This document shows positions 26,471 to 36,405 of a DNA stretch of 64,000 bases, piece by piece (within the stretch, counting starts at the first letter, position 1; every line of letters begins with the position of its first letter). The position numbers and the translations under genes are program-made. The notes under the pieces were generated by a model. That model saw only the letters and a program-made list of their open reading frames with translations. It searched no databases and was not told the origin of the DNA. The stretch comes from Hyphomicrobiales bacterium (lineage in GTDB: Bacteria; Pseudomonadota; Alphaproteobacteria; Rhizobiales; Rhizobiaceae), in NCBI GenBank assembly GCA_900465685.1, contig UEGR01000013.1, forward strand, positions 1 through 64,000, given 5' to 3'.

Positions 26471-27760
26471 TCAGACTTCACGGCCATCCTGCCATCGCAG
26501 ATAAGGCAGGATGAAGCGCGCCGTTCGGCTAACAATGGGGTGAAAAGCGACCTGTGGCACAGGTGTTGGACGCGAGGCGAGTTGGTCATCCGCTACGCCG
26601 CAAACGGCATCGGCAACTACATCCGCCATAGCGCACGAGAGGGCGAGGCCGCGTCCATTGCAGCCAATCCAGCTGTAAATTCCGTCGTCGCGTCTATGCA
26701 GATGCGGCAGGCGATCCACCGTCATAGCGATGCGCCCGCCCCAGAACGTTTTCACTGTTCCGTTTGGCAGGTCAGGGAAGAGCACGCGCAACCGACCCTC
26801 CACCATCGCAGGCAAACGATACGCAGCACCTGCCTGAATGGCGAGCGCGCCGCCAGAAACCAATCGTCCCTCACGGTCCTTGCGGAAATAACGAAGGTCA
26901 AATCGGGTGTCTGACGATGCTTCATTGCCGGGCAGGATTGTATCCGCCAAATCACCCAGCGGCTCGGTTGCCGCTTGATAGGATGTCACCGGCACAATGG
27001 AGCGACGCAGTTCGGGCCAGAGATTGCCGGTGTGGGCGGCGGTCGCGAGCACGACTTTTTCTGCGTGAAGTTCGCCGTTTGGGGTTTTGATCAGCCAGTC
27101 TGTCGACGCTCGCGTGAGATTAAGTGCTGGACTTTGCTCAAAGACTACAACACCTTCTGAAGTAGCGGCACGTGCAAGGCCCACCGTGAAAGCATAAGGG
27201 TTTATGTGCCCACCGCCACGATGCTCCCATCCGCCATGGTAAGTATCGGTGCCTAGCCGGGTTGCCAGATCATCAGAAGAAACAACGGCAGTTGGTGCAC
27301 CAGCCTCAGCCCATTGTGCAGCAAGAGCGGAAACGCGCTTGAAACGGCCGGGACTGTGTGCCGGTTGCAGCCATCCAGCGCGGCTCAAATCGCAATCGAT
27401 CCTGTAACGGTTGGCGAGTTCATAAAGCTTGTCGGCAGCGCCCCTCACAAGCTCGATAAAACGTTCCGCCTGTTCTCCCGGCCAAACATTCCGTAAAGCA
27501 TTAGGCCCATGGCGTGTCAGTGCCGAAATGACTTGCCCGTTGGCGCGCCCGGAAGCGCCATAGCCGACCTTGGTTGCTTCAAGTACGGTGACTTTGCGAC
27601 CACGCCTCGCGAGCTCGATGGCTGCAGCAAGACCAGCAATGCCGCCGCCAATGATCGCGATCTCGGTTTTTACAATACCTTCAAGAACATTACCTTCAAA
27701 CTGTTCGCGTGAGAGCGACATCCACAAGGATGAAGGCTTATTCGATGGCCAGGATTTCAT
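26471..27760 (-). CDS. FAD-dependent amine/amino-acid oxidoreductase (DAO family)
   Basis: A 429-residue DAO-fold flavoprotein with the dinucleotide-binding GGGIAG at about 38-43, Glu61 closing the motif, and the YGASGRANG segment typical of this branch. Relatives (PuuB, sarcosine or glycine oxidase types) oxidise secondary amines or gamma-glutamyl-amines. The ATG at 27758-27760 overlaps the upstream VOC gene by four bases. Co-transcription with a polyamine-type ABC importer makes an amine substrate reasonable; the substrate is unproven. Confidence 0.85.
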   Translation of the reverse strand: MKSWPSNKPSSLWMSLSREQFEGNVLEGIVKTEIAIIGGGIAGLAAAIELARRGRKVTVLEATKVGYGASGRANGQVISALTRHGPNALRNVWPGEQAERFIELVRGAADKLYELANRYRIDCDLSRAGWLQPAHSPGRFKRVSALAAQWAEAGAPTAVVSSDDLATRLGTDTYHGGWEHRGGGHINPYAFTVGLARAATSEGVVVFEQSPALNLTRASTDWLIKTPNGELHAEKVVLATAAHTGNLWPELRRSIVPVTSYQAATEPLGDLADTILPGNEASSDTRFDLRYFRKDREGRLVSGGALAIQAGAAYRLPAMVEGRLRVLFPDLPNGTVKTFWGGRIAMTVDRLPHLHRRDDGIYSWIGCNGRGLALSCAMADVVADAVCGVADDQLASRPTPVPQVAFHPIVSRTARFILPYLRWQDGREV

Positions 27761-28413
27761 GCGCGAACCATCGCGATTTCCAATCCGCAACTTTCCCGTA
27801 AATCGAAAACAGCGTCACTGTTTCCGCTGATCGTCAGGCGATCCCTTCCAGCCGATATCGGTATATCTGCGAAGCTGTCGCTGGATAGCACTTCAAGTTC
27901 CGAGACGTTCGGTGTGGCAACAGATATCAGACGCTGCGCACCGTTGGGGTGTTCTATTGCGTCAGATGTCCAGAGAAGTTCGGGTGTGTGGTGCTGGCAG
28001 AGTAAACATTGATAGGCTGGGGTAACGCTATCTTTGAAACGGCTTATCGAAAACCGTAACTCGCCAGCGTCGGTTTGTCGTGAAAAGTGCCTTACCGCTT
28101 CAGTTTCGATGTTCTTATCTTTGAAGGCTTGAGCGTCCGCCTCTACATCTTTGCTGGGCAGCGCAATCCCATGCAATCCAGAACCATTTTCGAGAAGTTT
28201 GCGCCATTTGGAATTGGCTTCTGTGTTCTCAACGATTGCAAGGATTTCGATATAGGTGTCATTGAGCATGACACAGCGATTGGCCGTACCCATGGCAGCG
28301 CTGTGTTTTGCGATTGGTGTGACATGGAACCCGGCTTTTTCAAAGGCGGTTCCGGCAGCATCCAGATCGCCTGTGAGAACCACAACATGGTCGATGGGTA
28401 AGTGAAAAGTCAT
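27757..28413 (-). CDS. VOC/glyoxalase-like domain protein
   Basis: A 218-residue protein beginning IDHVVVLTGDLDAAGTAFEKAGF, the glyoxalase-like (VOC) fold signature, with a second half that looks like a repeat of the module. Such proteins bind a metal and act as isomerases, lyases or dioxygenases, or serve as binding proteins only. Candidate ligands are His9 and the Glu of TYIEIL (about Glu56). It sits between the permease and the FAD enzyme with four-base overlaps on both sides. No more exact function can be given. Confidence 0.8.
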   Translation of the reverse strand: MTFHLPIDHVVVLTGDLDAAGTAFEKAGFHVTPIAKHSAAMGTANRCVMLNDTYIEILAIVENTEANSKWRKLLENGSGLHGIALPSKDVEADAQAFKDKNIETEAVRHFSRQTDAGELRFSISRFKDSVTPAYQCLLCQHHTPELLWTSDAIEHPNGAQRLISVATPNVSELEVLSSDSFADIPISAGRDRLTISGNSDAVFDLRESCGLEIAMVRA

Positions 28414-29216
28414 GCGGCCACCGTCATTTTTCTGATGCCATAGATGCGGTCGACAATGATGAGCGTTGCAACCGCCATAAGCAGTTGCAGCGTACTGAGA
28501 GCTGCAATTGTCGGGTCGAACTGATGTTCGAGATAGCTCAGCATCACAACCGGCAAGGTGTTCGTGCTTGCGCTGGCAAAGAAATAACTCACAGGCAAGT
28601 TGTCGAACGAGGTGAGAAATGAAAACAGCGATCCGGCCATGATGCCGGGGCGTATGAGCGGCAATGTGACATGCCAGAAGACCTGCAAGGGATTGGCACC
28701 CAGAATGGCGGCCGCTTCTTCATAGCTTTTGGGCAGACTGCCATAAACGCCCGCAACCGTGCGGACGACATAAGGAAGGCAGACTATAGTATGGGTGATC
28801 AACAGTGCGCTGAATGAAATGCCCAGCCCAAGCCTGCTCATGAAGAACAGCGATGCGAAGCCAATCACAATCATCGGCATCGACAAAGGTGAAAGCAGAA
28901 ACGCCATGACGGCGCTTGCCCAGCCTGTTCGTGAACGCGCCAGATAAAGGCACGCGGGGATGCCGATCAGACAGGAAAGAATGGTCGCGCCGATTCCGAT
29001 CTTAAAACTAACGATAAGGGCATCCACGAAAGGCTGATAAGCGAAAATATTCGCAAACCATTTGAGCGACCATCCGGGAATTGGAAAGGCCACATAGCCC
29101 GCAGACGTGAAGGACACGAGTACCACAACAAGAATGGGTGCCAGCATGAAAATGAAGAACACGACCACGAAGGTGGTCAATGCAATGTCTGCCCAGTCTT
29201 TGCCAAAGAGTTTCAT
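28410..29216 (-). CDS. Spermidine/putrescine-type ABC permease (PotC class)
   Basis: A 268-residue permease with six hydrophobic spans and the EAA loop EEAAAILGANPLQVFWHVTLP. It is of the PotC class and pairs with the gene upstream. Its final codons overlap the VOC gene by four bases, tying enzyme genes to the transporter. Confidence 0.88.
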   Translation of the reverse strand: MKLFGKDWADIALTTFVVVFFIFMLAPILVVVLVSFTSAGYVAFPIPGWSLKWFANIFAYQPFVDALIVSFKIGIGATILSCLIGIPACLYLARSRTGWASAVMAFLLSPLSMPMIVIGFASLFFMSRLGLGISFSALLITHTIVCLPYVVRTVAGVYGSLPKSYEEAAAILGANPLQVFWHVTLPLIRPGIMAGSLFSFLTSFDNLPVSYFFASASTNTLPVVMLSYLEHQFDPTIAALSTLQLLMAVATLIIVDRIYGIRKMTVAA

Positions 29217-29219
29217 CGT

Positions 29220-30080
29220 TTAAGCTCCCCGACGGCGCACGAGACGCAATTGCAGGAAGAGACAGGCAACTGCGATCACCAGAAGGATCGAACTCATGGC
29301 ACTCGCCATGCCAAAATCACGTGTGGTGTTGAATTGCTGGTAGATCAGAAATGGGAGAGTCTGAAGACCGCCGCCGAGCATTACCAGCGTTACGAAGCTT
29401 CCATTGGCAATCATGAAGACAAGTATCGCGCCGGTTCCGATGCCGTCGAGTGAGAGGGGCAAAGTCACCTCCCAGAAGGTGCGCAGACGTCCTGCACCGA
29501 GAATTTTTGCGGATTCCTCCAACCTGCGATCAATACCTTGTAAAACCGTGCTGATCGAAAGAACCATGAAGGGAACGAGCACATGCACGAGAGCGGCTAT
29601 GGTGATTTCCGGCGAGTTGGTGAACCGTAAGGGCGCTGAGATGAGACCGAGCTGATCGACAAGCAGATTGTTGATGAGGCCACGGCGGGCAAACAGAACC
29701 TGCCAGCCGAAGGTGCGCATGATGATTGAAGTCAGGAGTGGAGCGATAAGCAGAAAGACAATCAAGCCAGCCCATCGGCCTGCTTTGCGCACCAGAAAAT
29801 AGGCAACCGGATAACCGATGATTACGCAAATCAGCGTCACACCACCTGAAAGCAATATCGTCTCACCGATGACGCGCAGATAGAAGGGATCGGTCAGCAG
29901 CGTGGCGTAACGTGCGAAAGTCAAACCGCCTTCAGTATCGACAAAGCTGCGGACGCTGTTGTCAAACAGTGGGAGGACGAAAAAAGCCAGCAGGAACGCC
30001 AGAGCAGGCAAGACAAGTAGCCAGCCCGGTAGAGCCAGCCCCTTTCTTGCCGTAACCTTTGATGTTTCTGTCTGGCTCAT
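29220..30080 (-). CDS. Spermidine/putrescine-type ABC permease (PotB class)
   Basis: A 286-residue permease of the PotB class with the EAA loop EESAKILGAGRLRTFWEVTLP. The start is taken as the ATG at 30078-30080, where GGAGCACGGAT gives a Shine-Dalgarno; the frame is open to 30134 but that part overlaps the binding-protein gene. It is followed three bases later by the PotC-class gene. Confidence 0.87.
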   Translation of the reverse strand: MSQTETSKVTARKGLALPGWLLVLPALAFLLAFFVLPLFDNSVRSFVDTEGGLTFARYATLLTDPFYLRVIGETILLSGGVTLICVIIGYPVAYFLVRKAGRWAGLIVFLLIAPLLTSIIMRTFGWQVLFARRGLINNLLVDQLGLISAPLRFTNSPEITIAALVHVLVPFMVLSISTVLQGIDRRLEESAKILGAGRLRTFWEVTLPLSLDGIGTGAILVFMIANGSFVTLVMLGGGLQTLPFLIYQQFNTTRDFGMASAMSSILLVIAVACLFLQLRLVRRRGA

Positions 30081-30097
30081 ATCCGTGCTCCGCGACC

Positions 30098-31150
30098 TTA
30101 CTGACCGATTTCCCGGTTCCAGCGATCCACCCATTCATTGCGAACCTGAGCAATTTGCTCATATGGCGGGAAGGCGGTTTTCTGCCATGGCGTGATGCGG
30201 GGCTTGAGCTTTTCGCTGTAAACCACATCCACATTGGTGACGCCGTAATTCATGATGTCGGCAAATTGCGTCTGGTTGGCTGCGTCGAGAACTTCATTGA
30301 TATAGTCCCAGGCGAGTGGGTTGGCGTTTTTCGCCTTCTGGACTGCCAGACCGTTGAGTGAACCGCCTTCTTCCGGATTGATGAAGTCGATCCAGGTTGC
30401 GCCTGCATCGTAATGGTTCCAGGTGCGGCCATCGAAATAAATACCGATATCCGCTTCGCCGGAAGAAAGATGATTGAAGAAATCGTTCGGTCCAGCCCAA
30501 TAGACGAGGTTGTCCTTCATCCGCTCAACGGCCTTGAAGAACGGATCGACGTTGTCAGCTCCGCCACCAAATGCCTTGGCCATGGCCCAGATCAGCATGA
30601 TCGGTGTGACGGCATAGCTGATGGACGGGATAGAGGCCACGAATTCACCAGCTGCAACCCTGTCGACAAATTCGGCAAAAGACTTTGGCGGATTTTTCAC
30701 GCGGTCTTTATTGTAGGTGATGCCAGCTACACCATAGTCGAACAGTGTACCTTTTCCCTCGACTGAGTCCGTCAGCTGCTGAGGAATTTTCGCGAGGTTC
30801 GGCAGCTTTTCGACGGTAAAATCATCAACCAGACCTGATCTTGCTGCGGTCAACGCAAGGTCCGGCGTCATGATGAGCACATCGACCGGCGGTTTCGCTG
30901 GCGACGCTTCGACCTGCGCCAGCCATTGCGGTGGGCCACCGAGAGAGACATTGGCTTTTGCGCCGGTTTTGGCTTCAAATGGTGCAACAAAGCACTTGCG
31001 AACAGCTTCTTCCCATATGCCGCCAAAGGCAGTCACGGTGATTTCTTTTGCGGCCTGCGCATTGGCGATGCGCGGGAATCCGCCTGCGGCAAGACCCAGA
31101 CCAAGCATGGCGCCTGAGCCGAGGAAGTTTCGTCTGGTAATCAGTGTCAT
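30098..31150 (-). CDS. Spermidine/putrescine-type ABC binding protein with Tat signal
   Basis: A 350-residue periplasmic binding protein (family 1/8, PotD-like). The N-terminus has a twin-arginine signal: TRRNFLGSG followed by a hydrophobic AMLGLGLAAGG and a cleavage site near ANAQA. The mature part starts KEITVTAFGGIWEEA, common in this family. The ATG at 31148-31150 is preceded by AAGGAG. Export by Tat implies folding before export. The ligand may be an amine or a small amide acid, given the co-transcribed enzymes. Confidence 0.87.
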   Translation of the reverse strand: MTLITRRNFLGSGAMLGLGLAAGGFPRIANAQAAKEITVTAFGGIWEEAVRKCFVAPFEAKTGAKANVSLGGPPQWLAQVEASPAKPPVDVLIMTPDLALTAARSGLVDDFTVEKLPNLAKIPQQLTDSVEGKGTLFDYGVAGITYNKDRVKNPPKSFAEFVDRVAAGEFVASIPSISYAVTPIMLIWAMAKAFGGGADNVDPFFKAVERMKDNLVYWAGPNDFFNHLSSGEADIGIYFDGRTWNHYDAGATWIDFINPEEGGSLNGLAVQKAKNANPLAWDYINEVLDAANQTQFADIMNYGVTNVDVVYSEKLKPRITPWQKTAFPPYEQIAQVRNEWVDRWNREIGQ

Positions 31151-31174
31151 TGCGATACTCCTTATCTGGAACAA

Positions 31175-33181
31175 TCAGGCGTTTGCGGAATTGGAAATTG
31201 CGATGAGCTTCTCAACTGCCGCCCGGAATGCGATAGCCGCTGTATGTGCGTTCGAGGTTTCTGCCTTTGTTCGTGGAAAGCCTTCGGGTAGAGCAGGCAA
31301 AACGGCGTCGAATATAGCTTTACGCTGGCGCTGCCGCACGGATCCGGGAAGCTGCACAAGCGCACGGTTCAGACTGTCCATCAAGGCGGGTTCGAATACT
31401 TCATCCCAGTGCTTTCGCTCAGGGCCAAAACCGTCGGTGGCGCCGTTGTCTGTCAGTGATTGACGTTTGGCCTCGGTGGCATCCTTATCGATCACGCCAT
31501 TGTGTATCACCACGCCATAATCGGTATGAGCGGCGTCGCGCGTGACAAAACCATCCAGAACGTCGCGCAAAACGGCGTTTGGATCTCGTTTCTGCGGATC
31601 GCCCCAACCACCCGCGCCGGGGGTCAGAAACGTTACCGTATCGCCTGCATTGACGTTGAGCACATCGATTTTGCCAAGCCTGCGTTCATCAGGACGCCCG
31701 CGATTAACGATCAAGGCGCCGGGCAGACCTGCCTGGCCTCCATAGGAACCCCATGGACGGAACAGCAGGCGCTCCATGCCTCGACCGAGTACATTTGTAT
31801 CATCGGTCAATGCGCGAAAGGTCAGTTCCATGCCGCACCCGCCGCGCCATTGGCCGGGACCACCGGAATCCGGACGCAGGCTGTAGTGCAGGATTTCAAC
31901 GCCGAGCTCGGCTTCGACCGTTTCAACGGGATTGTTGGCGAGATTGGAGATGCCGCTGTCTCGACCGTCAACGCCATCGCGACCAAAACGTGCGCCGGTG
32001 CCACCGATCATCGGTTCGATGACCTGTACGCGACGCCCGCCTTTGCCATCTGGTTCCGCCATGACAACGGGAATGACTGTGCCGGATGATGCGGCAGGCA
32101 TGACATCAGGCAATGCTTTTCCGAAGGCACCGTTCAAAACGTCATTGACGCGAATGGCTGCTGCATGACGGACACCTGTTGCGGCGGGTTCCTGCGGGTT
32201 AACCAGACTTCCCTCAGGTGCAGTTATCCGAACCGTATCAAGCAGGCCGACATTTAACGGTGCTGTTGGATCAAGCGTGTTGACCAATGCGAGTACCCTG
32301 AGTGTCAGCCATGCATGGGGGCGTCCGCGCGAAGGAATGTTCATGGCGGTGGCCACTTGCGGATCAGTTCCGGTGAAATCCAGATGCACTTCTCCGTCTT
32401 CGAATGTTACGGTCAGTGCGATGCGAACAGGCAAGTTACCGGCTGCGTCATCATCAAGATAATCCGAAAACGCATAGGAGCCAGCGGGAACCTTGCGCAG
32501 AACCGAACGTGCCTTTTCAGCTGCGTAGGTAACAAGATCGATGCTGGCTGCCGAAACCTCGTCTGCTCCGTGTTGGGCTATCGCCTGTTCGAAGCGACGA
32601 CGACCGGCAGCAAGAGCTGCCAGCATGGCACGGATATCACCCATATTGGCTTCAGGCGTGCGGCTGTTTGCTTCCAGAAACAGGCGCACTTCGGGTGACA
32701 TCTCTCCGCGCTTCAACAGCTTGACGGGCGGGATGCGCAAGCCTTCCTGAAAGATTTCGGTATTCATTGGGGAGATGCTGGATGGCACGCGTCCGCCGAC
32801 ATCCGAGCAGTGTACGAAACACCAGCCAAAAGCAATCACGCGGCCCTCATGGAAGTAGGGCTCAATCATATGAAGGTCGGGCAGATGTGTGGCGAGACCT
32901 TCTGAACGATAGGGATCGTTGGTCAGGATGACGTCGCCGGGTTCGAGTGGCCCCACTGCTTCAATCGTCGGTCCGCATTCAAGGCCCACAAATCCTGAAA
33001 CACCGATAGAACGCGGATAAGCGAAAAAGCGTCCGTCCAGCCCGGCAAGTGCACAGGCAAAATCCGCAGTTTCCTTGACATAAAGCGTGCGACCGGTGCG
33101 CTGAAGTGTCAGGCACATTTCTTCGCTGATAGCTGCAAGCTTGTTGCCGAGAATGGCAAGCGTGACTGGGTTGAGTTTCAT
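31175..33181 (-). CDS. hyuB: Hydantoinase B / 5-oxoprolinase subunit (HyuB)
   Basis: A 668-residue HyuB-family protein. Recognisable stretches are the N-terminal LAILGNKLAAISEEM, the central GDVILTNDPY, HLPDLHMIEP and the C-terminal TPGAGGWGDP. With HyuA it forms ATP-dependent enzymes that open 5-oxoproline, hydantoins or N-methylhydantoin, or that carboxylate ketones. It overlaps hyuA by four bases. The C-terminal 100 residues after the GGWGDP motif are longer than in minimal members. The oxoproline or hydantoin assignment is by family, not by a residue test. Confidence 0.88.
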   Translation of the reverse strand: MKLNPVTLAILGNKLAAISEEMCLTLQRTGRTLYVKETADFACALAGLDGRFFAYPRSIGVSGFVGLECGPTIEAVGPLEPGDVILTNDPYRSEGLATHLPDLHMIEPYFHEGRVIAFGWCFVHCSDVGGRVPSSISPMNTEIFQEGLRIPPVKLLKRGEMSPEVRLFLEANSRTPEANMGDIRAMLAALAAGRRRFEQAIAQHGADEVSAASIDLVTYAAEKARSVLRKVPAGSYAFSDYLDDDAAGNLPVRIALTVTFEDGEVHLDFTGTDPQVATAMNIPSRGRPHAWLTLRVLALVNTLDPTAPLNVGLLDTVRITAPEGSLVNPQEPAATGVRHAAAIRVNDVLNGAFGKALPDVMPAASSGTVIPVVMAEPDGKGGRRVQVIEPMIGGTGARFGRDGVDGRDSGISNLANNPVETVEAELGVEILHYSLRPDSGGPGQWRGGCGMELTFRALTDDTNVLGRGMERLLFRPWGSYGGQAGLPGALIVNRGRPDERRLGKIDVLNVNAGDTVTFLTPGAGGWGDPQKRDPNAVLRDVLDGFVTRDAAHTDYGVVIHNGVIDKDATEAKRQSLTDNGATDGFGPERKHWDEVFEPALMDSLNRALVQLPGSVRQRQRKAIFDAVLPALPEGFPRTKAETSNAHTAAIAFRAAVEKLIAISNSANA

Positions 33182-35235
33182 TGTGCCAGCCTTTCAAGAT
33201 GCAGATTTCCGGCTTTGTCGCAGTTAGCTATCCAGCCGGGAAGCAGAATAGTGGTGGTGTCATCCTGCTCGATAATTGCAGGGCCACTGACCTGATCATT
33301 TGCCCGGAAACTGTGACGGTCGTAGATATCTGCATCAAGCCATGCACCCTTGTGAAACAAGCGGCGCTTTCCTTTGATGCCCGGTTTGCCGTCACCTGTT
33401 GGAAACTCTTGCGCGGCAAGGTCCGGCGTGACACCAATAACCGCGAGACGGGCCGTCCCCAACTCGACTTCGGCTGCGCTGTCGCGGAAACCATAGATGC
33501 GCTCATGTTCGCGGTGAAAAGCTTCGGAAATGGCATGAACGTCGGCATCGACATCATTTAATGCAACGCGCAGTTCATAAGCCTGTCCGACATAACGCAT
33601 GTCGGCAGCCTTTTCGAAAAGGCGTCCAGTACTTTGTTCACCTTCCTGATCCAGCCAGTCATTTCCTTCTGCTGCGAGAGCTTCGAATGTCTCAGCAAGC
33701 GTCGCTGCGGTTGCTTCATCAAGCTCTCTGCGCAGGCTGCGAACGAAATCACGCCGTAAATCTGCTGCCGCCGCACCCAATGCACAAAACGTTCCCGCTG
33801 CCGGGGGGACAACAATTCGGGCGATGCCCACTTCTTCTGCCAGAAGGTTGGCGTGTGTTGGGCCTGCGCCACCAAATGGAACGAGCGCAAAGGATGCCGG
33901 ATCAAGGCCGCGTGCGGCGAGCGTTTTATAGAGTTCAGTCGCCATGCCCGCTGTGGTGACCGCAAGCGAACCCTGAGCGGCTTCCGCCGCAGCATTTTCA
34001 TCCTGGAATCCGATGCGATTGCCAATCTGTGCAAGCGCTGCAGCAGCAGGCGCGCTCTCAAGCTGCATACGTCCACCAAGGAAACCGGCTGGATCGATAT
34101 AGCCAAGCGTCAGGTAACAATCGGTGACGGTTGGCTCTGTGCCGCCGCGACTGTAAGAGATGGGGCCGGGCATTGCGCCGGCACTGCGAGGGCCGACTTT
34201 CAGCACGCCATGGTCATCAACCCATACGATTGAGCCGCCACCTGCACCGATGGCCGAGACATCCACCACAGGCAACACCAGAGGCAGACCGCCAATATCG
34301 GTTTTGGTGGCGAGTGCAGCAGAACCATCCTGTGCAACGGCGATGTCTGACGACGTGCCTCCCATGTCAAATGTGATGATTGCGCGCACGCCCGATGTTG
34401 CGGCCAAACGTGCGGCTGCCATCACACCGGAGGCCGGTCCGGAGAGGATCGTTTCAACCGGGCGTTCCTGTGCAGAGCCGATGCTTAGCGAACCGCCATT
34501 GGAGGCTGTGACGAGGATCGGCGCATGAACACCATCGCGAGCAAGGCCCGTTTTCAACCCCTCAAAATAGCGCTGCATCAATGGCTGGATATAGGCGTTG
34601 AGACAGGCGATCAGTGTGCGTTCATATTCGCGGATTTCTGGCCAGATCGCTGCGGCGGATGTAATGGAAAGCCCATTCGTCTTGTCCGATATCTTCTGCG
34701 CCAGCTCTTTTTCAACCGAAGGATTGGTATAGCCATTGATCAAGACAAGTGCTGCCGCATCGACATCCAGTGTATTTAGCTGTGCTGCAACTTCTTCAAG
34801 AGCTGTATCGTCGGGGAGTTGGGTTGTCGTGCCGTTTGCCGAAAGTCTCGCGCCGACTTCGATGATGCGATGGCGCGGCACCAGTGGCTCTTCCTTGCTT
34901 GCATGAAAATCAAAGGAAGAGGGCATACGACTGCGCGCGATTTCCAGAATGTCGCGATAACCTTCGCTGACAATGAGTGCGATCTTTGCACCGCGCCGCT
35001 GGATTATGGCATTGAGACCGATTGTCGTGCCATGCATAAGCGTGTCGATCTGGTCGGCTCCGAGATCCGCTTTCTTGAGCAATGACTGCAGGCCCACGAT
35101 CAGCGCCTGAGACGGATCTTCAGGCGTCGATGGTTCCTTGTAATGGATCAGGCTTTTGCGGTCGGGATCGAACAGAACAAAATCGGTAAATGTTCCGCCC
35201 ACGTCGATGCCGATACGTGCGCCATTCTTCTGCAT
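33178..35235 (-). CDS. hyuA: Hydantoinase A / 5-oxoprolinase subunit (HyuA)
   Basis: A 685-residue HyuA-family protein of the actin-like ATPase fold. The N-terminal phosphate motif is RIGIDVGGTFTDFVLFD, a second nucleotide loop FDMGGTSSDIA follows near the middle, and GGAGPTHA is a late hallmark. It supplies the ATP-dependent activation half of the HyuAB enzyme. The gene lies directly after the PotA-class ATPase (16-base gap) and overlaps hyuB, so uptake and ring opening are expressed together. Confidence 0.9.
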   Translation of the reverse strand: MQKNGARIGIDVGGTFTDFVLFDPDRKSLIHYKEPSTPEDPSQALIVGLQSLLKKADLGADQIDTLMHGTTIGLNAIIQRRGAKIALIVSEGYRDILEIARSRMPSSFDFHASKEEPLVPRHRIIEVGARLSANGTTTQLPDDTALEEVAAQLNTLDVDAAALVLINGYTNPSVEKELAQKISDKTNGLSITSAAAIWPEIREYERTLIACLNAYIQPLMQRYFEGLKTGLARDGVHAPILVTASNGGSLSIGSAQERPVETILSGPASGVMAAARLAATSGVRAIITFDMGGTSSDIAVAQDGSAALATKTDIGGLPLVLPVVDVSAIGAGGGSIVWVDDHGVLKVGPRSAGAMPGPISYSRGGTEPTVTDCYLTLGYIDPAGFLGGRMQLESAPAAAALAQIGNRIGFQDENAAAEAAQGSLAVTTAGMATELYKTLAARGLDPASFALVPFGGAGPTHANLLAEEVGIARIVVPPAAGTFCALGAAAADLRRDFVRSLRRELDEATAATLAETFEALAAEGNDWLDQEGEQSTGRLFEKAADMRYVGQAYELRVALNDVDADVHAISEAFHREHERIYGFRDSAAEVELGTARLAVIGVTPDLAAQEFPTGDGKPGIKGKRRLFHKGAWLDADIYDRHSFRANDQVSGPAIIEQDDTTTILLPGWIANCDKAGNLHLERLAQ

Positions 35236-35251
35236 ATTCGGAGCTTTCAGT

Positions 35252-36346
35252 TCATTCTGGTGTTACGACGACGGCATCCTGCGGGTTCCAGCCGAGTGTG
35301 ATTTCTTCATTGAGATGATAAGCGAGCTCGCCAAGGCGGCTTTCAGCTTGCCGGTAGATGAATATTTCCCGGCCGAGGGCCGGAACGTCGATCTGATAGG
35401 CAGCATAATTTCCGCGGAACACCGCGCCCACTACCCGGCCATTCAACAGGCCATTGCCATCTGCAACCGGCACGATCCTCTCTGGCCTTATAGAAAGTGT
35501 TAGCGGCTGTGATGAGGGATACCGGGTGGTGAGGGGAATAGTTACACTTTCCTTGCATCCGCCGATCAAGAGTGATGAGCCGTCCGGGGATGTCTCACCC
35601 TCGAAAATGTTGGAGGCTCCCAGAAATTCGGCAACGAAACGGCTCTGCGGTTTGTCGTAAATTTCCCCGGGCGTTCCAAGCTGAAGAATGCGCCCCTTGT
35701 TCATGACTGCGACTTGGTCGGCCATGGAAAGCGCTTCTTCCTGATCGTGCGTGACAAGAAGAGTGGTAATGCCAAGTCGCGCCTGCATGGCGCGGATTTC
35801 AAACTGCATGCTTTCGCGCAAAGATTTATCGAGTGCGCTCAAAGGCTCATCGAGAAGCAAAACTTTTGGATTGACCACCAGTGAACGTGCAAGCGCCACG
35901 CGCTGCTGTTGACCACCCGAAAGCTGCGAGGGAAAAGCGTCGCCACGACCAGACAGCTGGATGAGATCAAGCATCGATTTGATGCGTTCATCGCGTTCTG
36001 CTTTTGCGGCACCCTGCATCTTTAGGCCGAAGCCGATATTTTCTGCGACTGTTCTGTGTGGAAACAGGCTGTAATTCTGAAAAACCATGCCGAGACGGCG
36101 CCGGTGAGGCGGAAGATTGGTTACATTGGTTCCGCCAATTTGGATCGTGCCCGAATCCGTACTTTCAAATCCTGCAACCATGCGTAGCGTGGTTGTCTTG
36201 CCGCATCCCGAAGGACCGAGCAATGAAACGAGTTTTCCGGCCTCGATGGTCAGATCGAGACTGTCGACAGCAATGTTCGAGCCAAAACGCTTCGTGACGG
36301 CCCTAAGCACGAGCGCGCTTGCTCCGTTTTGCGAATGCAAACTCAT
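35252..36346 (-). CDS. Spermidine/putrescine-type ABC ATPase (PotA class)
   Basis: A 364-residue ATPase with Walker A GPSGCGKTT (44-52), LSGGQQQR signature, LLLDEPLSALD and a C-terminal TOBE-type regulatory domain (SIRPERI). It is first in the nine-gene operon. The ATG at 36344-36346 is chosen because the frame above it (to 36535) passes through the operator region and encodes nothing family-like. The operon is probably controlled by the divergent LacI-type gene at 36527. Confidence 0.88.
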   Translation of the reverse strand: MSLHSQNGASALVLRAVTKRFGSNIAVDSLDLTIEAGKLVSLLGPSGCGKTTTLRMVAGFESTDSGTIQIGGTNVTNLPPHRRRLGMVFQNYSLFPHRTVAENIGFGLKMQGAAKAERDERIKSMLDLIQLSGRGDAFPSQLSGGQQQRVALARSLVVNPKVLLLDEPLSALDKSLRESMQFEIRAMQARLGITTLLVTHDQEEALSMADQVAVMNKGRILQLGTPGEIYDKPQSRFVAEFLGASNIFEGETSPDGSSLLIGGCKESVTIPLTTRYPSSQPLTLSIRPERIVPVADGNGLLNGRVVGAVFRGNYAAYQIDVPALGREIFIYRQAESRLGELAYHLNEEITLGWNPQDAVVVTPE

Positions 36347-36405
36347 GAGCACTTCTCGCGATTTGCCCTGCTGCCTGTCAGAAAGATCATGTGCATTTCC
36401 AGCAT

